From positions 1,426,001 through 1,490,000 of the forward strand of contig NZ_NWMW01000001.1 of NCBI RefSeq assembly GCF_002351485.1: a stretch of 64,000 bases of DNA. The letters are read 5' to 3'. The translations under genes were made by a program, and so were the position numbers. Each line of letters opens with the position of its first letter. The stretch's first letter is position 1. The notes under the pieces were generated by a model. It was not told where the DNA came from. It saw only the letters and a list, made by a program, of their open reading frames with translations, and did no database searches. This DNA is from Sphingomonas spermidinifaciens. GTDB lineage: Bacteria > Pseudomonadota > Alphaproteobacteria > Sphingomonadales > Sphingomonadaceae. This document shows positions 45,735-54,920 of this stretch, piece after piece.

Positions 45735-47813
45735 ATGCCCGACGCGATCACACCTCCATCCCTGACCGCGCTTCTTGCGCCGACGTCCACCGCCCCGCTT
45801 CAGGCCAGCCCTGACAGCGCCGCCTTCGCCGCGCTGCTCGCCGGCGCGGGCGAAGCGGTAACCGCGGCGCCCGAGCCGCGCCTGCATGATACCGATCGCC
45901 GCTCATCCATCGCACCGGGCGAGGCGCCGCCGCCCGACCCCGCACCCTTTACGGTCGATCCGCCGCCCGCGGCCGTCGCCGCAAAGAGCGAGCGCCGGCA
46001 GGAACGTGCCGCGACCGGCAGGAACTTGCCGGTCGAGCGGCCAATGCCGCCCGGTGCGGCGCCGGAGCTTGCCGAGGCGTCCGACGTGCCGGCGGCGCCC
46101 GCGCACGATACGCCGCGGGCTGCGACTGTCGGCCGTCCGATCGTCACCCGCCCGACCGAGCGCCCGCGCGCGCCGGCCGCAGCCACTCCCTCGCCTGAAG
46201 GTTCATTGGCCGGGCCGGCGCCCGCAATCGCGCCCGACGAACCGAACCGCAGCGAGATGCAGGTGGCCTCGCCGGGGTCGGCCGGCGCCGATCCGCTGGT
46301 GTCGCTGCCGCCCGCCCCCGCTCCTGCTCTTGCCCCGATTGCGCGCATCGACACGGCCGACGACGCCGCGCCTTTCGGAGACTTAGCTTCGAGCCCGCGG
46401 GCCTCGCTGCCGCTGGCCGTGACGACCCCGCTAACCCCGGCCGCCGTGGCCGAACCGGGGCCGGCGATCGCCGCGGAACCTGCCGCGATGCTAGCTGGCA
46501 GCACAGAGGTCGAGGCGACAGACCGATCGACGCGATCGCCGGCGCTGGACGAGGCGCTGCCTTCGCCCGGAGCCGTTGGATCGGCACCGTCGGACGGCGA
46601 AAGCGTGACGCGGCCCGGCGACCATGGCCGGCTGCAACCGACGCCGGCCCCCGCCAGGTCGAAGCTCGGCGCCCCGACCGCGCCGCGGGTCCGGAGCTCG
46701 ATTGAGGGCGATCAATCGCTTCCCGAGGAGGTGACGGTCACGCCGGCCAGTTCGCCGACGCCCGCACCCATTGCTGGGTCGATCGAACCGCCGGCGGCCC
46801 CGCTACCGGTCCCGATTGCGATGCCGAGCCCGGTTGTCGCGCCGCCCGCCGGCGCCTTTGCGGCCGATCAGGCACCGGCGCGCGACACGCCCGCCCCGCC
46901 TGCGACCGCGGCGGCGATGCCGGTCGGACCCGGCGGGGGGGCGTCGGACGCCCACGCGACTGCCCAAGGGAACGCATCGAACCAATCCGTCACCGGGACA
47001 ACGATCGTGACCGGATCCGATCCAGCGATAGCTCCGTCGGCACGTCCGGGTGCCGAGGCGATGCCGGTCGCACGCGCGCCGGATCAGGCGCAGGCGCCTA
47101 CGTCGCTCGCGACGCTCGTCTCCCTGCCCGCCGGGCGCGGCGTAGCCGGATCGCCGGTCGCTCCGGCCACCGTCGGCACCACGGGGGAGGCGTCGCCGCG
47201 CGCGGCAACGCGGTCGATCCACCGTGCCGGTGCGCCGCGTGCCGCCGTGCCGCCCGCCCCGGCCGACGCCCCCACGCCCGTACGGGTAGACGCCACCGAC
47301 CGCCTGCTCCGCGCGCGGCCAAACACCGCCTTTTCGGCCGAGCCGGCACCGATCGACCCCGCCATTTCCGCCGCGCCGACGCAGCCATCGATCGAGACCG
47401 CCGCCGCGCCGGCCATCGACACCCAGCACCGCGACTGGCGAACGCAGATGCTGGCGCGCATCGACAGCTTCACCGCCGCCGACCCAGCCCCCGGCCGCGA
47501 GACGCGCATCACGCTCTCGCCCGACGCGCTAGGCGAGGTCGCAGTGCGCCTGCGCGAGACCGATCGCGGGATCGAGGTCGTGCTCGACGCCGCGCCCGAG
47601 GCGCGCGCGCTGCTCGCCGAGGCAGCGCCGCGACTGACCGAACTGGCCGAATCGCGCGGCCTTCGCCTGAGCCTGCAACAGCCGGGCGCGGGCGACGGTG
47701 GCACGGGCGACCGCCCGCAGCCGCAGCAGCGTCACGCGCCCGACACACCCACTTCCAACCGGCGGGCGGCACGTGCCGACGCCGACACGCCAACCGACGA
47801 ACGAATCGCCTGA
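45735..47813 (+). CDS. fliK: Flagellar hook-length control protein FliK
   Basis: This is a 692-residue, very Pro/Ala-rich protein. Its first about 570 residues have no recognisable domain, fitting a molecular ruler. The C-terminal Flg_hook domain has ETRITLSPDALGEVAVRLRE and TELAESRGLRLSLQQPGAGD and likely signals the export switch to FlhB. It is longer than E. coli FliK (405 aa). Confidence 0.87.
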   Translation: MPDAITPPSLTALLAPTSTAPLQASPDSAAFAALLAGAGEAVTAAPEPRLHDTDRRSSIAPGEAPPPDPAPFTVDPPPAAVAAKSERRQERAATGRNLPVERPMPPGAAPELAEASDVPAAPAHDTPRAATVGRPIVTRPTERPRAPAAATPSPEGSLAGPAPAIAPDEPNRSEMQVASPGSAGADPLVSLPPAPAPALAPIARIDTADDAAPFGDLASSPRASLPLAVTTPLTPAAVAEPGPAIAAEPAAMLAGSTEVEATDRSTRSPALDEALPSPGAVGSAPSDGESVTRPGDHGRLQPTPAPARSKLGAPTAPRVRSSIEGDQSLPEEVTVTPASSPTPAPIAGSIEPPAAPLPVPIAMPSPVVAPPAGAFAADQAPARDTPAPPATAAAMPVGPGGGASDAHATAQGNASNQSVTGTTIVTGSDPAIAPSARPGAEAMPVARAPDQAQAPTSLATLVSLPAGRGVAGSPVAPATVGTTGEASPRAATRSIHRAGAPRAAVPPAPADAPTPVRVDATDRLLRARPNTAFSAEPAPIDPAISAAPTQPSIETAAAPAIDTQHRDWRTQMLARIDSFTAADPAPGRETRITLSPDALGEVAVRLRETDRGIEVVLDAAPEARALLAEAAPRLTELAESRGLRLSLQQPGAGDGGTGDRPQPQQRHAPDTPTSNRRAARADADTPTDERIA

Positions 47814-47829
47814 ACGGGGGGACTGACCG

Positions 47830-48414
47830 ATGAGCGATGCCAAGCACGACAAGACCGCCGAGCCCAAGAAGAAAGGCGGCAAGAAGAAGCTGATCATGAT
47901 CGCGCTGGCCGGACTGATCCTTGCCGGGGGCGGGGTCGGCGGCGGCCTGTATGCCACCGGCATGATCGGCGGCGGGCAAGCCGGCGCTGAGAGCGACAAG
48001 CCGCGCCTGGTGCCAAAGAGCGAGCAGAAGCGCGCCGGCGAGGGCGACGAGGGCAGCGATAGCGGCGGCGGCGAAACCGCTGGCGAGGGGGAGGCCAACG
48101 CCTCCAACTACTATACGTTCGAGAAGGAGTTCACCTCGAACCTTCTCGACAGCGTCCATTTCATTCAGGTCGGGCTCGCCGTCTCCACCCCCTATGACGA
48201 CAAGGTCATCGGCAACCTGAGAACGCACGAGATCGCCGTCCGATCGGCGGTGCTGATGGCGCTGTCCGAAACCGACGAAGAGCAGGTGTTCAGCACCGCC
48301 GGCAAGCAGCAGCTGCAAAAGCGCCTCGCCAAGGCGATCAACGACACGCTCAAGGAAAAGGAAGGCTTTGGCGGGATCGGTAACGTCTACTTTACCAATT
48401 TTGTTGTTCAGTGA
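47830..48414 (+). CDS. fliL: Flagellar basal body-associated protein FliL
   Basis: This is a 194-residue protein with a basic cytoplasmic start (KTAEPKKKGGKKK), one membrane helix (LIMIALAGLILAGGGVGGGL), a Gly/Glu linker and the periplasmic FliL domain (YYTFEKEFTSNLLDSVHFIQ, KVIGNLRTHEIAVRSAVLMA, YFTNFVVQ). FliL aids stator function. It lies 16 bases after fliK. Confidence 0.92.
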   Translation: MSDAKHDKTAEPKKKGGKKKLIMIALAGLILAGGGVGGGLYATGMIGGGQAGAESDKPRLVPKSEQKRAGEGDEGSDSGGGETAGEGEANASNYYTFEKEFTSNLLDSVHFIQVGLAVSTPYDDKVIGNLRTHEIAVRSAVLMALSETDEEQVFSTAGKQQLQKRLAKAINDTLKEKEGFGGIGNVYFTNFVVQ

Positions 48415-48420
48415 ACGGCG

Positions 48421-49383
48421 ATGGTTAACGAGGCTTCAGGTTCCGCCGCCGAGCGGCGACAGCGACCCCGCGGGGACGCGGCGCATGCCGCGGCGTTGGG
48501 CGTCGCCAACCTGAACCCGTTCGGCGACCTGCACACGCTCCAGCACCTGTCGGCGCGGTTCGCGCGCGGCCTTCGCCACGTGTTCGAGCCGATCCTGCGG
48601 CGCGCGACGCGCAGCTGGGCCGAACCCTTGAGCGTCATGCGCTTCGCCGATTATGTGGCGGAGCGACCCAAGGCACTGACCGCCTGGCTGCCGATGGCGA
48701 TTCGCCCGGCGGGGGGGGCAGTGACGGGTCATGCGCTGCTCGTCCTCGACGGCCGCTTCACGCTCGAGCTGCTCGACCTGTATTTCGGCGGGCTGGGCGA
48801 GGCGCCCGCGCCGCTGCCGAGCGAGTTCTCGCCCGCGGCCGAAGCGCTGGTCGAGCGGCTGGGCCGCACCATCGCCGAGCCGCTCGCCGCCGCATGGGAG
48901 CCGGTCGCACGCCTCGAGCTCACCGCCGGCCGGACCGAGATCAATGCGGCGATGCTGCACGATTTCGACGGCGAGGATGCGGTGATCGTTACCCGCTTCG
49001 GCATCGCTGCGGCCAGCGACAAGCCGGTCTTCGTCGATCTCGTCTATCCGGTCGCGGCGCTGAAGCCGATCGGCCCGTCGCTCAACACCCGCGTCATCGG
49101 CCGCACCGCCGACCCCGAACCCAAATGGCGCAACGGCCTGACCCGCGCGGCGATGGGGGTACGCTTCCCGGTCCGCTCGGTGCTGGCCGAACCCACCATG
49201 TCTTTGGGGGCGCTGATGGAGCTCAAGGAAGGCGACGTCATCCCGGTCAGCTTCGGCCAGTTCGTGCCGATCATGGTCGGCACCCACCGGCTCGGCACCG
49301 GCGTCGTCGGCACCCAGAACGGCCGCGCCGCCATCTGCATCCATCATCTCGAACAGCTCGATCTAGAGGACGAACAGCCATGA
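48421..49383 (+). CDS. fliM: Flagellar motor switch protein FliM
   Basis: This is a 320-residue protein with the middle CheC-like domain (LEPLSVMRFADYVAERPKAL-like EPLSVMRFADYVAERPKA, GGAVTGHALLVLDGRFTLEL) and the C-terminal SpoA domain (VRSVLAEPTMSLGALMELKE, IPVSFGQFVPIMVGTHRLGTG). The N-terminal CheY-P-binding peptide is not obvious. FliM forms the C-ring wall. Confidence 0.93.
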   Translation: MVNEASGSAAERRQRPRGDAAHAAALGVANLNPFGDLHTLQHLSARFARGLRHVFEPILRRATRSWAEPLSVMRFADYVAERPKALTAWLPMAIRPAGGAVTGHALLVLDGRFTLELLDLYFGGLGEAPAPLPSEFSPAAEALVERLGRTIAEPLAAAWEPVARLELTAGRTEINAAMLHDFDGEDAVIVTRFGIAAASDKPVFVDLVYPVAALKPIGPSLNTRVIGRTADPEPKWRNGLTRAAMGVRFPVRSVLAEPTMSLGALMELKEGDVIPVSFGQFVPIMVGTHRLGTGVVGTQNGRAAICIHHLEQLDLEDEQP

Positions 49384-49685
49384 ACGACATGACCGGCGGC
49401 TTTCCCGCGGATGCGCCGATCAGTCCCGGCGTAGCGGCCAATTTCCGCCTGCTCCAGGACGTCGACGTCAAGCTGACGGTCGAGATCGGCTCGACCAGCC
49501 TGACGCTCCGCGAACTGCTCGCCTTGGGCGAATCGAGCGTGATCGAGCTCGACCGCCAGGCGAACGAGCTGCTCGACGTCTTCGTCAACGGCACGCTGAT
49601 CGGCCGGGGCGAGGTGGTGACCGTGGGCGAGCGCTTCGGCGTGCGCATGACCGAACTGGTCAGCCCCGAGCGCCGGGTCCGCTGA
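49380..49685 (+). CDS. fliN: Flagellar motor switch protein FliN
   Basis: This is a 101-residue SpoA-domain protein starting at the ATGA overlap with fliM: VDVKLTVEIGSTSLTLRELL, GESSVIELDRQANELLDVFV, ERFGVRMTELVSPERR. It lacks the longer N-terminal part found in E. coli FliN, as is usual in this group. It completes the switch complex. Confidence 0.95.
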   Translation: MNDMTGGFPADAPISPGVAANFRLLQDVDVKLTVEIGSTSLTLRELLALGESSVIELDRQANELLDVFVNGTLIGRGEVVTVGERFGVRMTELVSPERRVR

Positions 49686-49691
49686 CCGCCC

Positions 49692-49943
49692 ATGATGTGG
49701 TCCTACATCCTCAAGCTGGTCGTGCTGCTGCCGCTCGTCTGCGGCCTTTTGATCGGCTGCCTCTATCTCTGGCGCCGGCTCGAGGCGCGAATGCCCGGCA
49801 ATCAGGGCGAGCGGATGCTCAAGGTGCGCGAGACGATGATGGTTTCGACCGGCACCAAGCTCGCCGTACTTGAGTTCGAGGGGCGGCGTCTTCTCGTCTC
49901 GGTCAGCCGCGCGGGTGTGACCCTGATCGACAAGGTCGAGTGA
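49692..49943 (+). CDS. fliO: Flagellar biosynthesis protein FliO
   Basis: This is an 83-residue protein with one N-terminal membrane helix (ILKLVVLLPLVCGLLIGCLY) and a FliO-type beta domain (LKVRETMMVSTGTKLAVLEF, LLVSVSRAGVTLIDKVE). FliO helps assemble the FliP ring. It is followed by fliP, whose ATG at 49943 overlaps the stop (TGATG). Confidence 0.88.
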   Translation: MMWSYILKLVVLLPLVCGLLIGCLYLWRRLEARMPGNQGERMLKVRETMMVSTGTKLAVLEFEGRRLLVSVSRAGVTLIDKVE

Positions 49944-50857
49944 TGTTGGTCGCGCCCCAAATCCGTTTCGTTCGAGCGAAGTCGAGAACCGCTTTCGAGC
50001 GGAGCGAGACCGCCTCGGCTTCGCTCGGCCAACGCCCTCGACCTCGCCCGGGTCAAGCGGGATTGTTGAGGGGCGCTCTCTTCATCCTCGGCGCGTTCCT
50101 GCTCGCGCTGGTGATGACCCAGCCCGCGCTCGCACAAGCGGTGCCCGCGCCCACCCCGCCCGCCGCCCCCGGCGCCGCCGACGCCCTCGACCGCGCGCTC
50201 GGGCAGCTTGGCGGCGGCAACGACGCGCCGCTGGCCCTGTCGCTGCAAGTGCTCATCATCATGGGCCTGCTCACGGTGCTGCCGGGCATCATCCTGATGA
50301 TGACCAGCTTCACGCGGATCATCATCGTGCTGGCGATCCTCAGGCAGGCGCTGGGCCTCCAGCAGACGCCGCCCAACCAGGTGCTGATCGGGCTCAGCCT
50401 GTTCCTGTCGCTGTTCGTGATGGCGCCGACGATTGCCAACGTGAACGAGGCCGCGATCAAGCCCTATGCCGCCGGCCGGATCGGCGCGGAGCAGATGATC
50501 GAGACCGGCGGCGCCTCGCTCCACGCCTTCATGCTCAAACAGACGCGGGTGAAGGACATCACGATGTTCTCGGGCATCGCCAAGACCGGGCCTTATGCGA
50601 ACCCTCGGGACGTGCCCTTCTCGGTCCTCCTCCCCGCCTTCGTCACCTCGGAGCTCAAGACCGCGTTCCAGATCGGCTTCCTCGTCTTCCTGCCCTTCAT
50701 CGTCATCGACCTCGTCGTCGCGACGGTGCTGATGAGCCTGGGCATGATGATGATGTCGCCGACGATCATCTCGCTGCCGTTCAAGCTCCTCCTCTTCGTC
50801 CTCGTCGACGGCTGGGCGCTGACCATGGGCAGCCTCGCCAATTCGTTCGTGAGTTAG
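49940..50857 (+). CDS. fliP: Flagellar export gate protein FliP
   Basis: The core from about residue 45 is canonical: signal/helix LLRGALFILGAFLLALVMTQ, LSLQVLIIMGLLTVLPGIIL, MMTSFTRIIIVLAILRQALG, and KTAFQIGFLVFLPFIVIDLV with the C-terminal VDGWALTMGSLANSF. It forms the export gate with FliQ and FliR. The first about 40 codons (GTG 49940/ATG 49943 onward) are encoded by a repeat element. TTG 50063 or 50066 could be the true start, giving a normal-length protein. Confidence 0.94.
   Translation: MMLVAPQIRFVRAKSRTAFERSETASASLGQRPRPRPGQAGLLRGALFILGAFLLALVMTQPALAQAVPAPTPPAAPGAADALDRALGQLGGGNDAPLALSLQVLIIMGLLTVLPGIILMMTSFTRIIIVLAILRQALGLQQTPPNQVLIGLSLFLSLFVMAPTIANVNEAAIKPYAAGRIGAEQMIETGGASLHAFMLKQTRVKDITMFSGIAKTGPYANPRDVPFSVLLPAFVTSELKTAFQIGFLVFLPFIVIDLVVATVLMSLGMMMMSPTIISLPFKLLLFVLVDGWALTMGSLANSFVS
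49972..50060. repeat. Repeat element copy inside the 5' end of fliP
   Basis: TCGAGCGAAGTCGAGAACC (49972-49990) is identical over 19 bases to 16012-16030. Inverted pieces follow (GGCTTCGCTCGGCC, CTCGACCTCGCCCGGGTCAA), giving a palindromic structure. This copy sits between fliO and the conserved part of fliP, and the fliP reading frame passes through it. Confidence 0.75.
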
Positions 50858-50862
50858 GGCGG

Positions 50863-51132
50863 ATGGACGCCGAATATTTCCTGTCAGTCGCGCGTCAGGC
50901 GATGTGGATCCTCGCGCTCGCCTCGGCACCGATCCTGCTGCCCGCGCTGATCTCGGGCCTCATTCTCGGCATGATCCAGGCGGCGACCTCGATCCAGGAA
51001 CAGACGCTGTCCTTCGTGCCCAAACTGATCGTCGTCGGCGTCAGCCTCGTCATCTTCGGTGGCATGATCCTGGGGCTGCTCAGCGACTTCACCGTCAGCA
51101 TCTTCGAGCGCATTCCGGATCTGGTGCGCTAA
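50863..51132 (+). CDS. fliQ: Flagellar export protein FliQ
   Basis: This is an 89-residue protein with two membrane helices (ILALASAPILLPALISGLIL, FVPKLIVVGVSLVIFGGMIL) and the FliQ loop QAATSIQEQTLSFVPK. It is a gate component. It starts 5 bases after fliP, and fliR follows 3 bases after it. Confidence 0.96.
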   Translation: MDAEYFLSVARQAMWILALASAPILLPALISGLILGMIQAATSIQEQTLSFVPKLIVVGVSLVIFGGMILGLLSDFTVSIFERIPDLVR

Positions 51133-51135
51133 GCG

Positions 51136-51909
51136 ATGCTCGGCTTCGGCCTTGCCGTCGAGCCGCAGCTTTGGACGCTGCTATTCGTGATGGTGCGCGT
51201 CGGCGCCGCGTTCGTCGCGGCGCCCGTGTTCGGCGCGGTGAGCGTGCCCGCAACGGTGCGCGTCACCCTGTCGGCAGCCATCGGCGTGCTGGTGATGGGG
51301 TCGATGCCGATCGCCGCGCCCACGCAAGTCTTCGCCTTCACCACATTCCTCGCCATCGCCGCAGAGGCGCTGGTGGGCCTGGCGCTCGGCTTCATCCTCC
51401 AGATCGCCTTTGCCGCGCCGCTGGTCGCCAGCGAGATCATCGGCGGGTCGATGGGCCTCAGTTTCGCGACGATGATCGACCCGCAGCGTGGCGCCGCGAG
51501 CCCGGCGCTCGGCACCTTCCTGTCGGTGCTGCTCACGCTCCTGTTCCTGTCGGTCGACGGGCACCTGATCCTCGTCGACCTGATCGCCCGCTCCTATGAG
51601 CTCTTGCCGCCAGGCGCCGCGTGGCTGGGCGCCAATGCCATCCGTAACATCGCGATGTTCGGCGGCTATGCGTTCCTCGCCGGCTTCCTCCTCGCGTTGC
51701 CGGTCGGGTTCCTGCTCCTCTGCCTCAACCTCGTCGTGGGCATGCTGTCGCGCTCAGCCCCCGCGCTCAACCTGTTCGCGGTCGGCCTGCCCGCCAGCCT
51801 TGCGGTCGGCGTGATCGCGCTGTTCGTCGCGATGCCGGCGATGGGCGACTATATGCTGGTGATCGTGCGCGAGGCGCTCGACGCGGCCAAGACGCTGGTG
51901 CTCGGCTGA
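51136..51909 (+). CDS. fliR: Flagellar export protein FliR
   Basis: This is a 257-residue multi-span protein: LWTLLFVMVRVGAAFVAAPV, IAAEALVGLALGFILQIAFA, GGSMGLSFATMIDPQRGAAS and LLCLNLVVGMLSRSAPALNL. These are FliR landmarks. Its stop overlaps the flhB ATG by one base (TGATG). Confidence 0.95.
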   Translation: MLGFGLAVEPQLWTLLFVMVRVGAAFVAAPVFGAVSVPATVRVTLSAAIGVLVMGSMPIAAPTQVFAFTTFLAIAAEALVGLALGFILQIAFAAPLVASEIIGGSMGLSFATMIDPQRGAASPALGTFLSVLLTLLFLSVDGHLILVDLIARSYELLPPGAAWLGANAIRNIAMFGGYAFLAGFLLALPVGFLLLCLNLVVGMLSRSAPALNLFAVGLPASLAVGVIALFVAMPAMGDYMLVIVREALDAAKTLVLG

Positions 51910-53036
51910 TGGCGGAGACCGCAGGCGAAAAGACCGAAGCCCCAACCCCGCGCCGCCGCCAAAAAGCGGCGGAAGAGGGCAACGTCCTCAAGTCGAAGGA
52001 GCTGGGCACTGCGCTTGTCGTGCTGCTCGGCTGCGGCTGGCTGGTCGCGTTCGGCCCGATGCTGCTCGGCGCGATCCGCGAGGTGGTGATCGCCAGCCTC
52101 AGCTTCGGGCGCGCCGATGTCGAGCATTTCGAGCCCGCGCGCCCGCTGATCGAAGCGGGGTGGAAGCTTGCGCCTGCACTCGGCGGACTGCTCGCCGTCA
52201 CCGTCATCGGCGCGATCGCCGGCCAGGCGCTGCTAGGCGGCCTCGCCTTCAACGGCAAGGTCCTCGCGCCCAAGGGATCGCGCATCAATCCCGGCGCGGG
52301 GCTCGCCCGCATCTTCGGCCCCAATGGCTGGGTCGAGCTCGGCAAGTCGCTGCTCAAGGTGGCGCTCCTGGGCTCGATCGGCTGGTGGCTGCTGTCGGCG
52401 ACCGCGCACCAGGGGCTGGGCGTCGTCTCGACCGACCTGCAACATGCGCTCGGGGGGCTCGGCGCGCAGCTGACGACGCTCCTGCTCGCGATGGCGGGCG
52501 GGCTTGCGCTGATCGCCGGCATCGACGTGCCGATCCAGATCGTTCAGCGCCTTAAGAAGCTGCGCATGTCGAAGCAGGAGGTGAAGGACGAGCATAAGGA
52601 GACCGAAGGCTCGCCCGAGGCCAAGGCCGCCCAGCATCGCCGCCGGCACGAAATGACGAAGCGCAACTTCCGCAAGGCGGTGGCCGAGGCGCATGTCGTT
52701 CTCACGAACCCCACCCATTTCGCCGTGGCGCTCCGCTACGAGCGGGGCCGCGACAATGTGCCCGTTGTCGTCGCCAAGGGTCGCGGCGCGACCGCGCTCG
52801 CGATCCGTGAGCTCGCGGGCGAAATGGCGGTACCGGTCCTCGAATATCCGACGCTCGCCCGCGCGGTGTATTACACCAGCCGCGAGGGGCAGGAGGTGCG
52901 CGACGACCTTTATCTCGCGATCGCGACGGTCCTCGCCTTCGTGTTCGGGGTCAATGTCGCCGCGGGCGGCTCGCCCCCGCCGATCACGGTGCCCGCGGGG
53001 GCTCGCTTCGACGAAAACGGCCATGCGATCGCTTAA
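51909..53036 (+). CDS. flhB: Flagellar export switch protein FlhB
   Basis: This is a 375-residue protein: GEKTEAPTPRRRQKAAEEGN, four membrane helices to about residue 210, RMSKQEVKDEHKETEGSPEA and the autocleavage motif NPTH (residues 267-270), followed by FAVALRYERG and KGRGATALAIRELA. It switches export from hook to filament proteins. Confidence 0.96.
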   Translation: MAETAGEKTEAPTPRRRQKAAEEGNVLKSKELGTALVVLLGCGWLVAFGPMLLGAIREVVIASLSFGRADVEHFEPARPLIEAGWKLAPALGGLLAVTVIGAIAGQALLGGLAFNGKVLAPKGSRINPGAGLARIFGPNGWVELGKSLLKVALLGSIGWWLLSATAHQGLGVVSTDLQHALGGLGAQLTTLLLAMAGGLALIAGIDVPIQIVQRLKKLRMSKQEVKDEHKETEGSPEAKAAQHRRRHEMTKRNFRKAVAEAHVVLTNPTHFAVALRYERGRDNVPVVVAKGRGATALAIRELAGEMAVPVLEYPTLARAVYYTSREGQEVRDDLYLAIATVLAFVFGVNVAAGGSPPPITVPAGARFDENGHAIA

Positions 53037-53082
53037 GTCCGGCCGGCTCCGGTCGTTTCCTCTGGAGAACGGGAGCGCTTGA

Positions 53083-54477
53083 ATGGTCGATTCAATTACC
53101 TCGGCACTGGGCGCGGGCTCAGGCATCGACATCAAGGCGCTGGTCGACAGCCTGGTCGATGCGCAATTCTCGTCCAAGAACGCGATGCTCGACACGCGCG
53201 AGACCGCGATCAAGGCGCAGATCTCCGCCGCCGGCGAATTGAAGAGCGCGATTAGCGGCTTCTCCAGCGCGCTTGCGACGCTGGCGCGCAGCGGCTCGCT
53301 CTCGACCCAGCCGACCAGCAGCGACACCGGCGTCGTCCGGGCGAGCCAGCTTACCGGATCGAGCGCCGCGGGCCTTTCCGCCACCGTCGAGGTGCGCCAG
53401 ATCGCCAGCGCCCAGGCGAGCAACTCGAACCTCGTCACCGATACCAGCGCCGATCTCGGCGGCGGCAAGCTGACCCTGACCTTCGGCTCGGCCCAGGTGT
53501 CGGGCGGGCAGATGACCGGTTTCACCGCAGGCGCCGGCACACCGGTCGAGATTACCATCGACCCTGCCGCCTCGAAACTGTCCGACATCGCCGCCGCGAT
53601 CAACGCGAAGAAGGCGGGCGTCACCGCCAGCATCATCGGCGACGCGAACGGCTCGCGGCTGGTGCTCAAGGGCGCGACGGGCGAGAGCCAGGGCTTCACG
53701 CTCAGCGCCGACACCGCCGGCCTTGCCGCCGTCGAAGTGGGCGTGGGCAAGGGCAATATCGGCACCGCGGCGCAGGACGCGATCGTCGTCGTTGACGGGG
53801 TGCAGATCCAGCGCGCGTCGAACAGCATCGGCAACCTGTTGCCGGGCGTCCGCCTCGACCTCGTCTCGGCGCGGCCGGGCACGACGGTGCAGCTCGGCTC
53901 GACGCCGTCGAGCGAGGGCCTGAGCCAAGCGGTGCAGGACTTCGCCGAGACCTACAATCAGCTCCAGGCGCTCTTGAAAACCGCGACCGATCCCGTCGGT
54001 GGGGCCTTGCGCGCCGATCCGGCGGCGCGGACGATGAAGATCGAGCTATCACGCCTTGTCGGCGCGCAGCTGATTGACGATCCGAGCGGTCCCCGCACGC
54101 TGGCCGAGATCGGCGTGGCGACGCTGCGCGACGGCACCCTCAGCGTCGATGCCGCCAAGCTCGCGACCGCGCTGTCGCGCTATCCGCAGGCGGTGGAATC
54201 GATGTTCGCCGCGGGCGCCGCGCTTCCGGCGGCGCTGCAGAAGATCTCGCAATCGGCGAGCGATACGCGGACGGGCCTTGGCGCGAGCGAGGCGAGCTAT
54301 ACCAAGCAGGTTGAGGCAATCGCCGAGCAGCGCGAAAAGGCGCTCGAAGCCGCCGAAGCGACGCGCACGCGCATGACCCAGCAATTCGCGAGCATGGACG
54401 CCAAGGTGGCGGCATACAAATCGACTCAGACCTTCCTGCAGCAGCAGGTCGATGCCTGGAACAGCCAGAACAACTGA
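53083..54477 (+). CDS. fliD: Flagellar filament cap protein FliD
   Basis: This is a 464-residue cap protein: GAGSGIDIKALVDSLVDAQF at the N-terminus, helix regions with KSAISGFSSALATLARSGSL, the central IDPAASKLSDIAAAINAKKA, VVVDGVQIQRASNSIGNLLP, and a C-terminal coiled coil (ERMTQQF-like TRMTQQFASMDAKVAAYKST). It starts 46 bases after flhB and opens a small late pair with fliS. Confidence 0.94.
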   Translation: MVDSITSALGAGSGIDIKALVDSLVDAQFSSKNAMLDTRETAIKAQISAAGELKSAISGFSSALATLARSGSLSTQPTSSDTGVVRASQLTGSSAAGLSATVEVRQIASAQASNSNLVTDTSADLGGGKLTLTFGSAQVSGGQMTGFTAGAGTPVEITIDPAASKLSDIAAAINAKKAGVTASIIGDANGSRLVLKGATGESQGFTLSADTAGLAAVEVGVGKGNIGTAAQDAIVVVDGVQIQRASNSIGNLLPGVRLDLVSARPGTTVQLGSTPSSEGLSQAVQDFAETYNQLQALLKTATDPVGGALRADPAARTMKIELSRLVGAQLIDDPSGPRTLAEIGVATLRDGTLSVDAAKLATALSRYPQAVESMFAAGAALPAALQKISQSASDTRTGLGASEASYTKQVEAIAEQREKALEAAEATRTRMTQQFASMDAKVAAYKSTQTFLQQQVDAWNSQNN

Positions 54478-54479
54478 CG

Positions 54480-54878
54480 ATGCCCCGCTACGCCACCGCT
54501 CTGGCCGGCGACCCGGCTGCCACCTATCGCCAGATCGACCTCGCCAGCCGGACGGGGGGCGCCGACGCGCACGCACTGGTCGATCTCCTTTACGTCGAGG
54601 CGATCCGCGCGCTGGCGGGCGCGGCGTGGGCGACCGAACAGGGCGACTATCGGCTAAAGAGCGAGCGGGTGACGCGCGCGACGGCGATCCTGTTCGCGCT
54701 CGAGAACGGGCTGGATCACGAAAAGGGCGGCGAGGTGTCGCGCACGCTGGCGACGCTCTATCGCGGTCTGCGCGCGCAGGTGGTTGAGGCGAGCATCGGC
54801 AGCGATCCGACGCCCTTCCGGGCGACGGCCCGCGACCTCAAGGAAATCGCCGACGCCTGGGCCGCGGTCCGGCACTGA
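54480..54878 (+). CDS. fliS: Flagellin export chaperone FliS
   Basis: This is a 132-residue helical protein starting 2 bases after fliD. It has the FliS layout (AHALVDLLYVEAIRALAGAA, SERVTRATAILFALENGLDH, RTLATLYRGLRAQVVEASIG). FliS binds the flagellin C-terminus to stop premature polymerisation. It is the last gene of the flagellar block, convergent with rnhB. Confidence 0.88.
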   Translation: MPRYATALAGDPAATYRQIDLASRTGGADAHALVDLLYVEAIRALAGAAWATEQGDYRLKSERVTRATAILFALENGLDHEKGGEVSRTLATLYRGLRAQVVEASIGSDPTPFRATARDLKEIADAWAAVRH

Positions 54879-54920
54879 GCGACCGGCCTCTCCCCGTTCC
54901 GGGGGGAAAGGCTCGATCAG

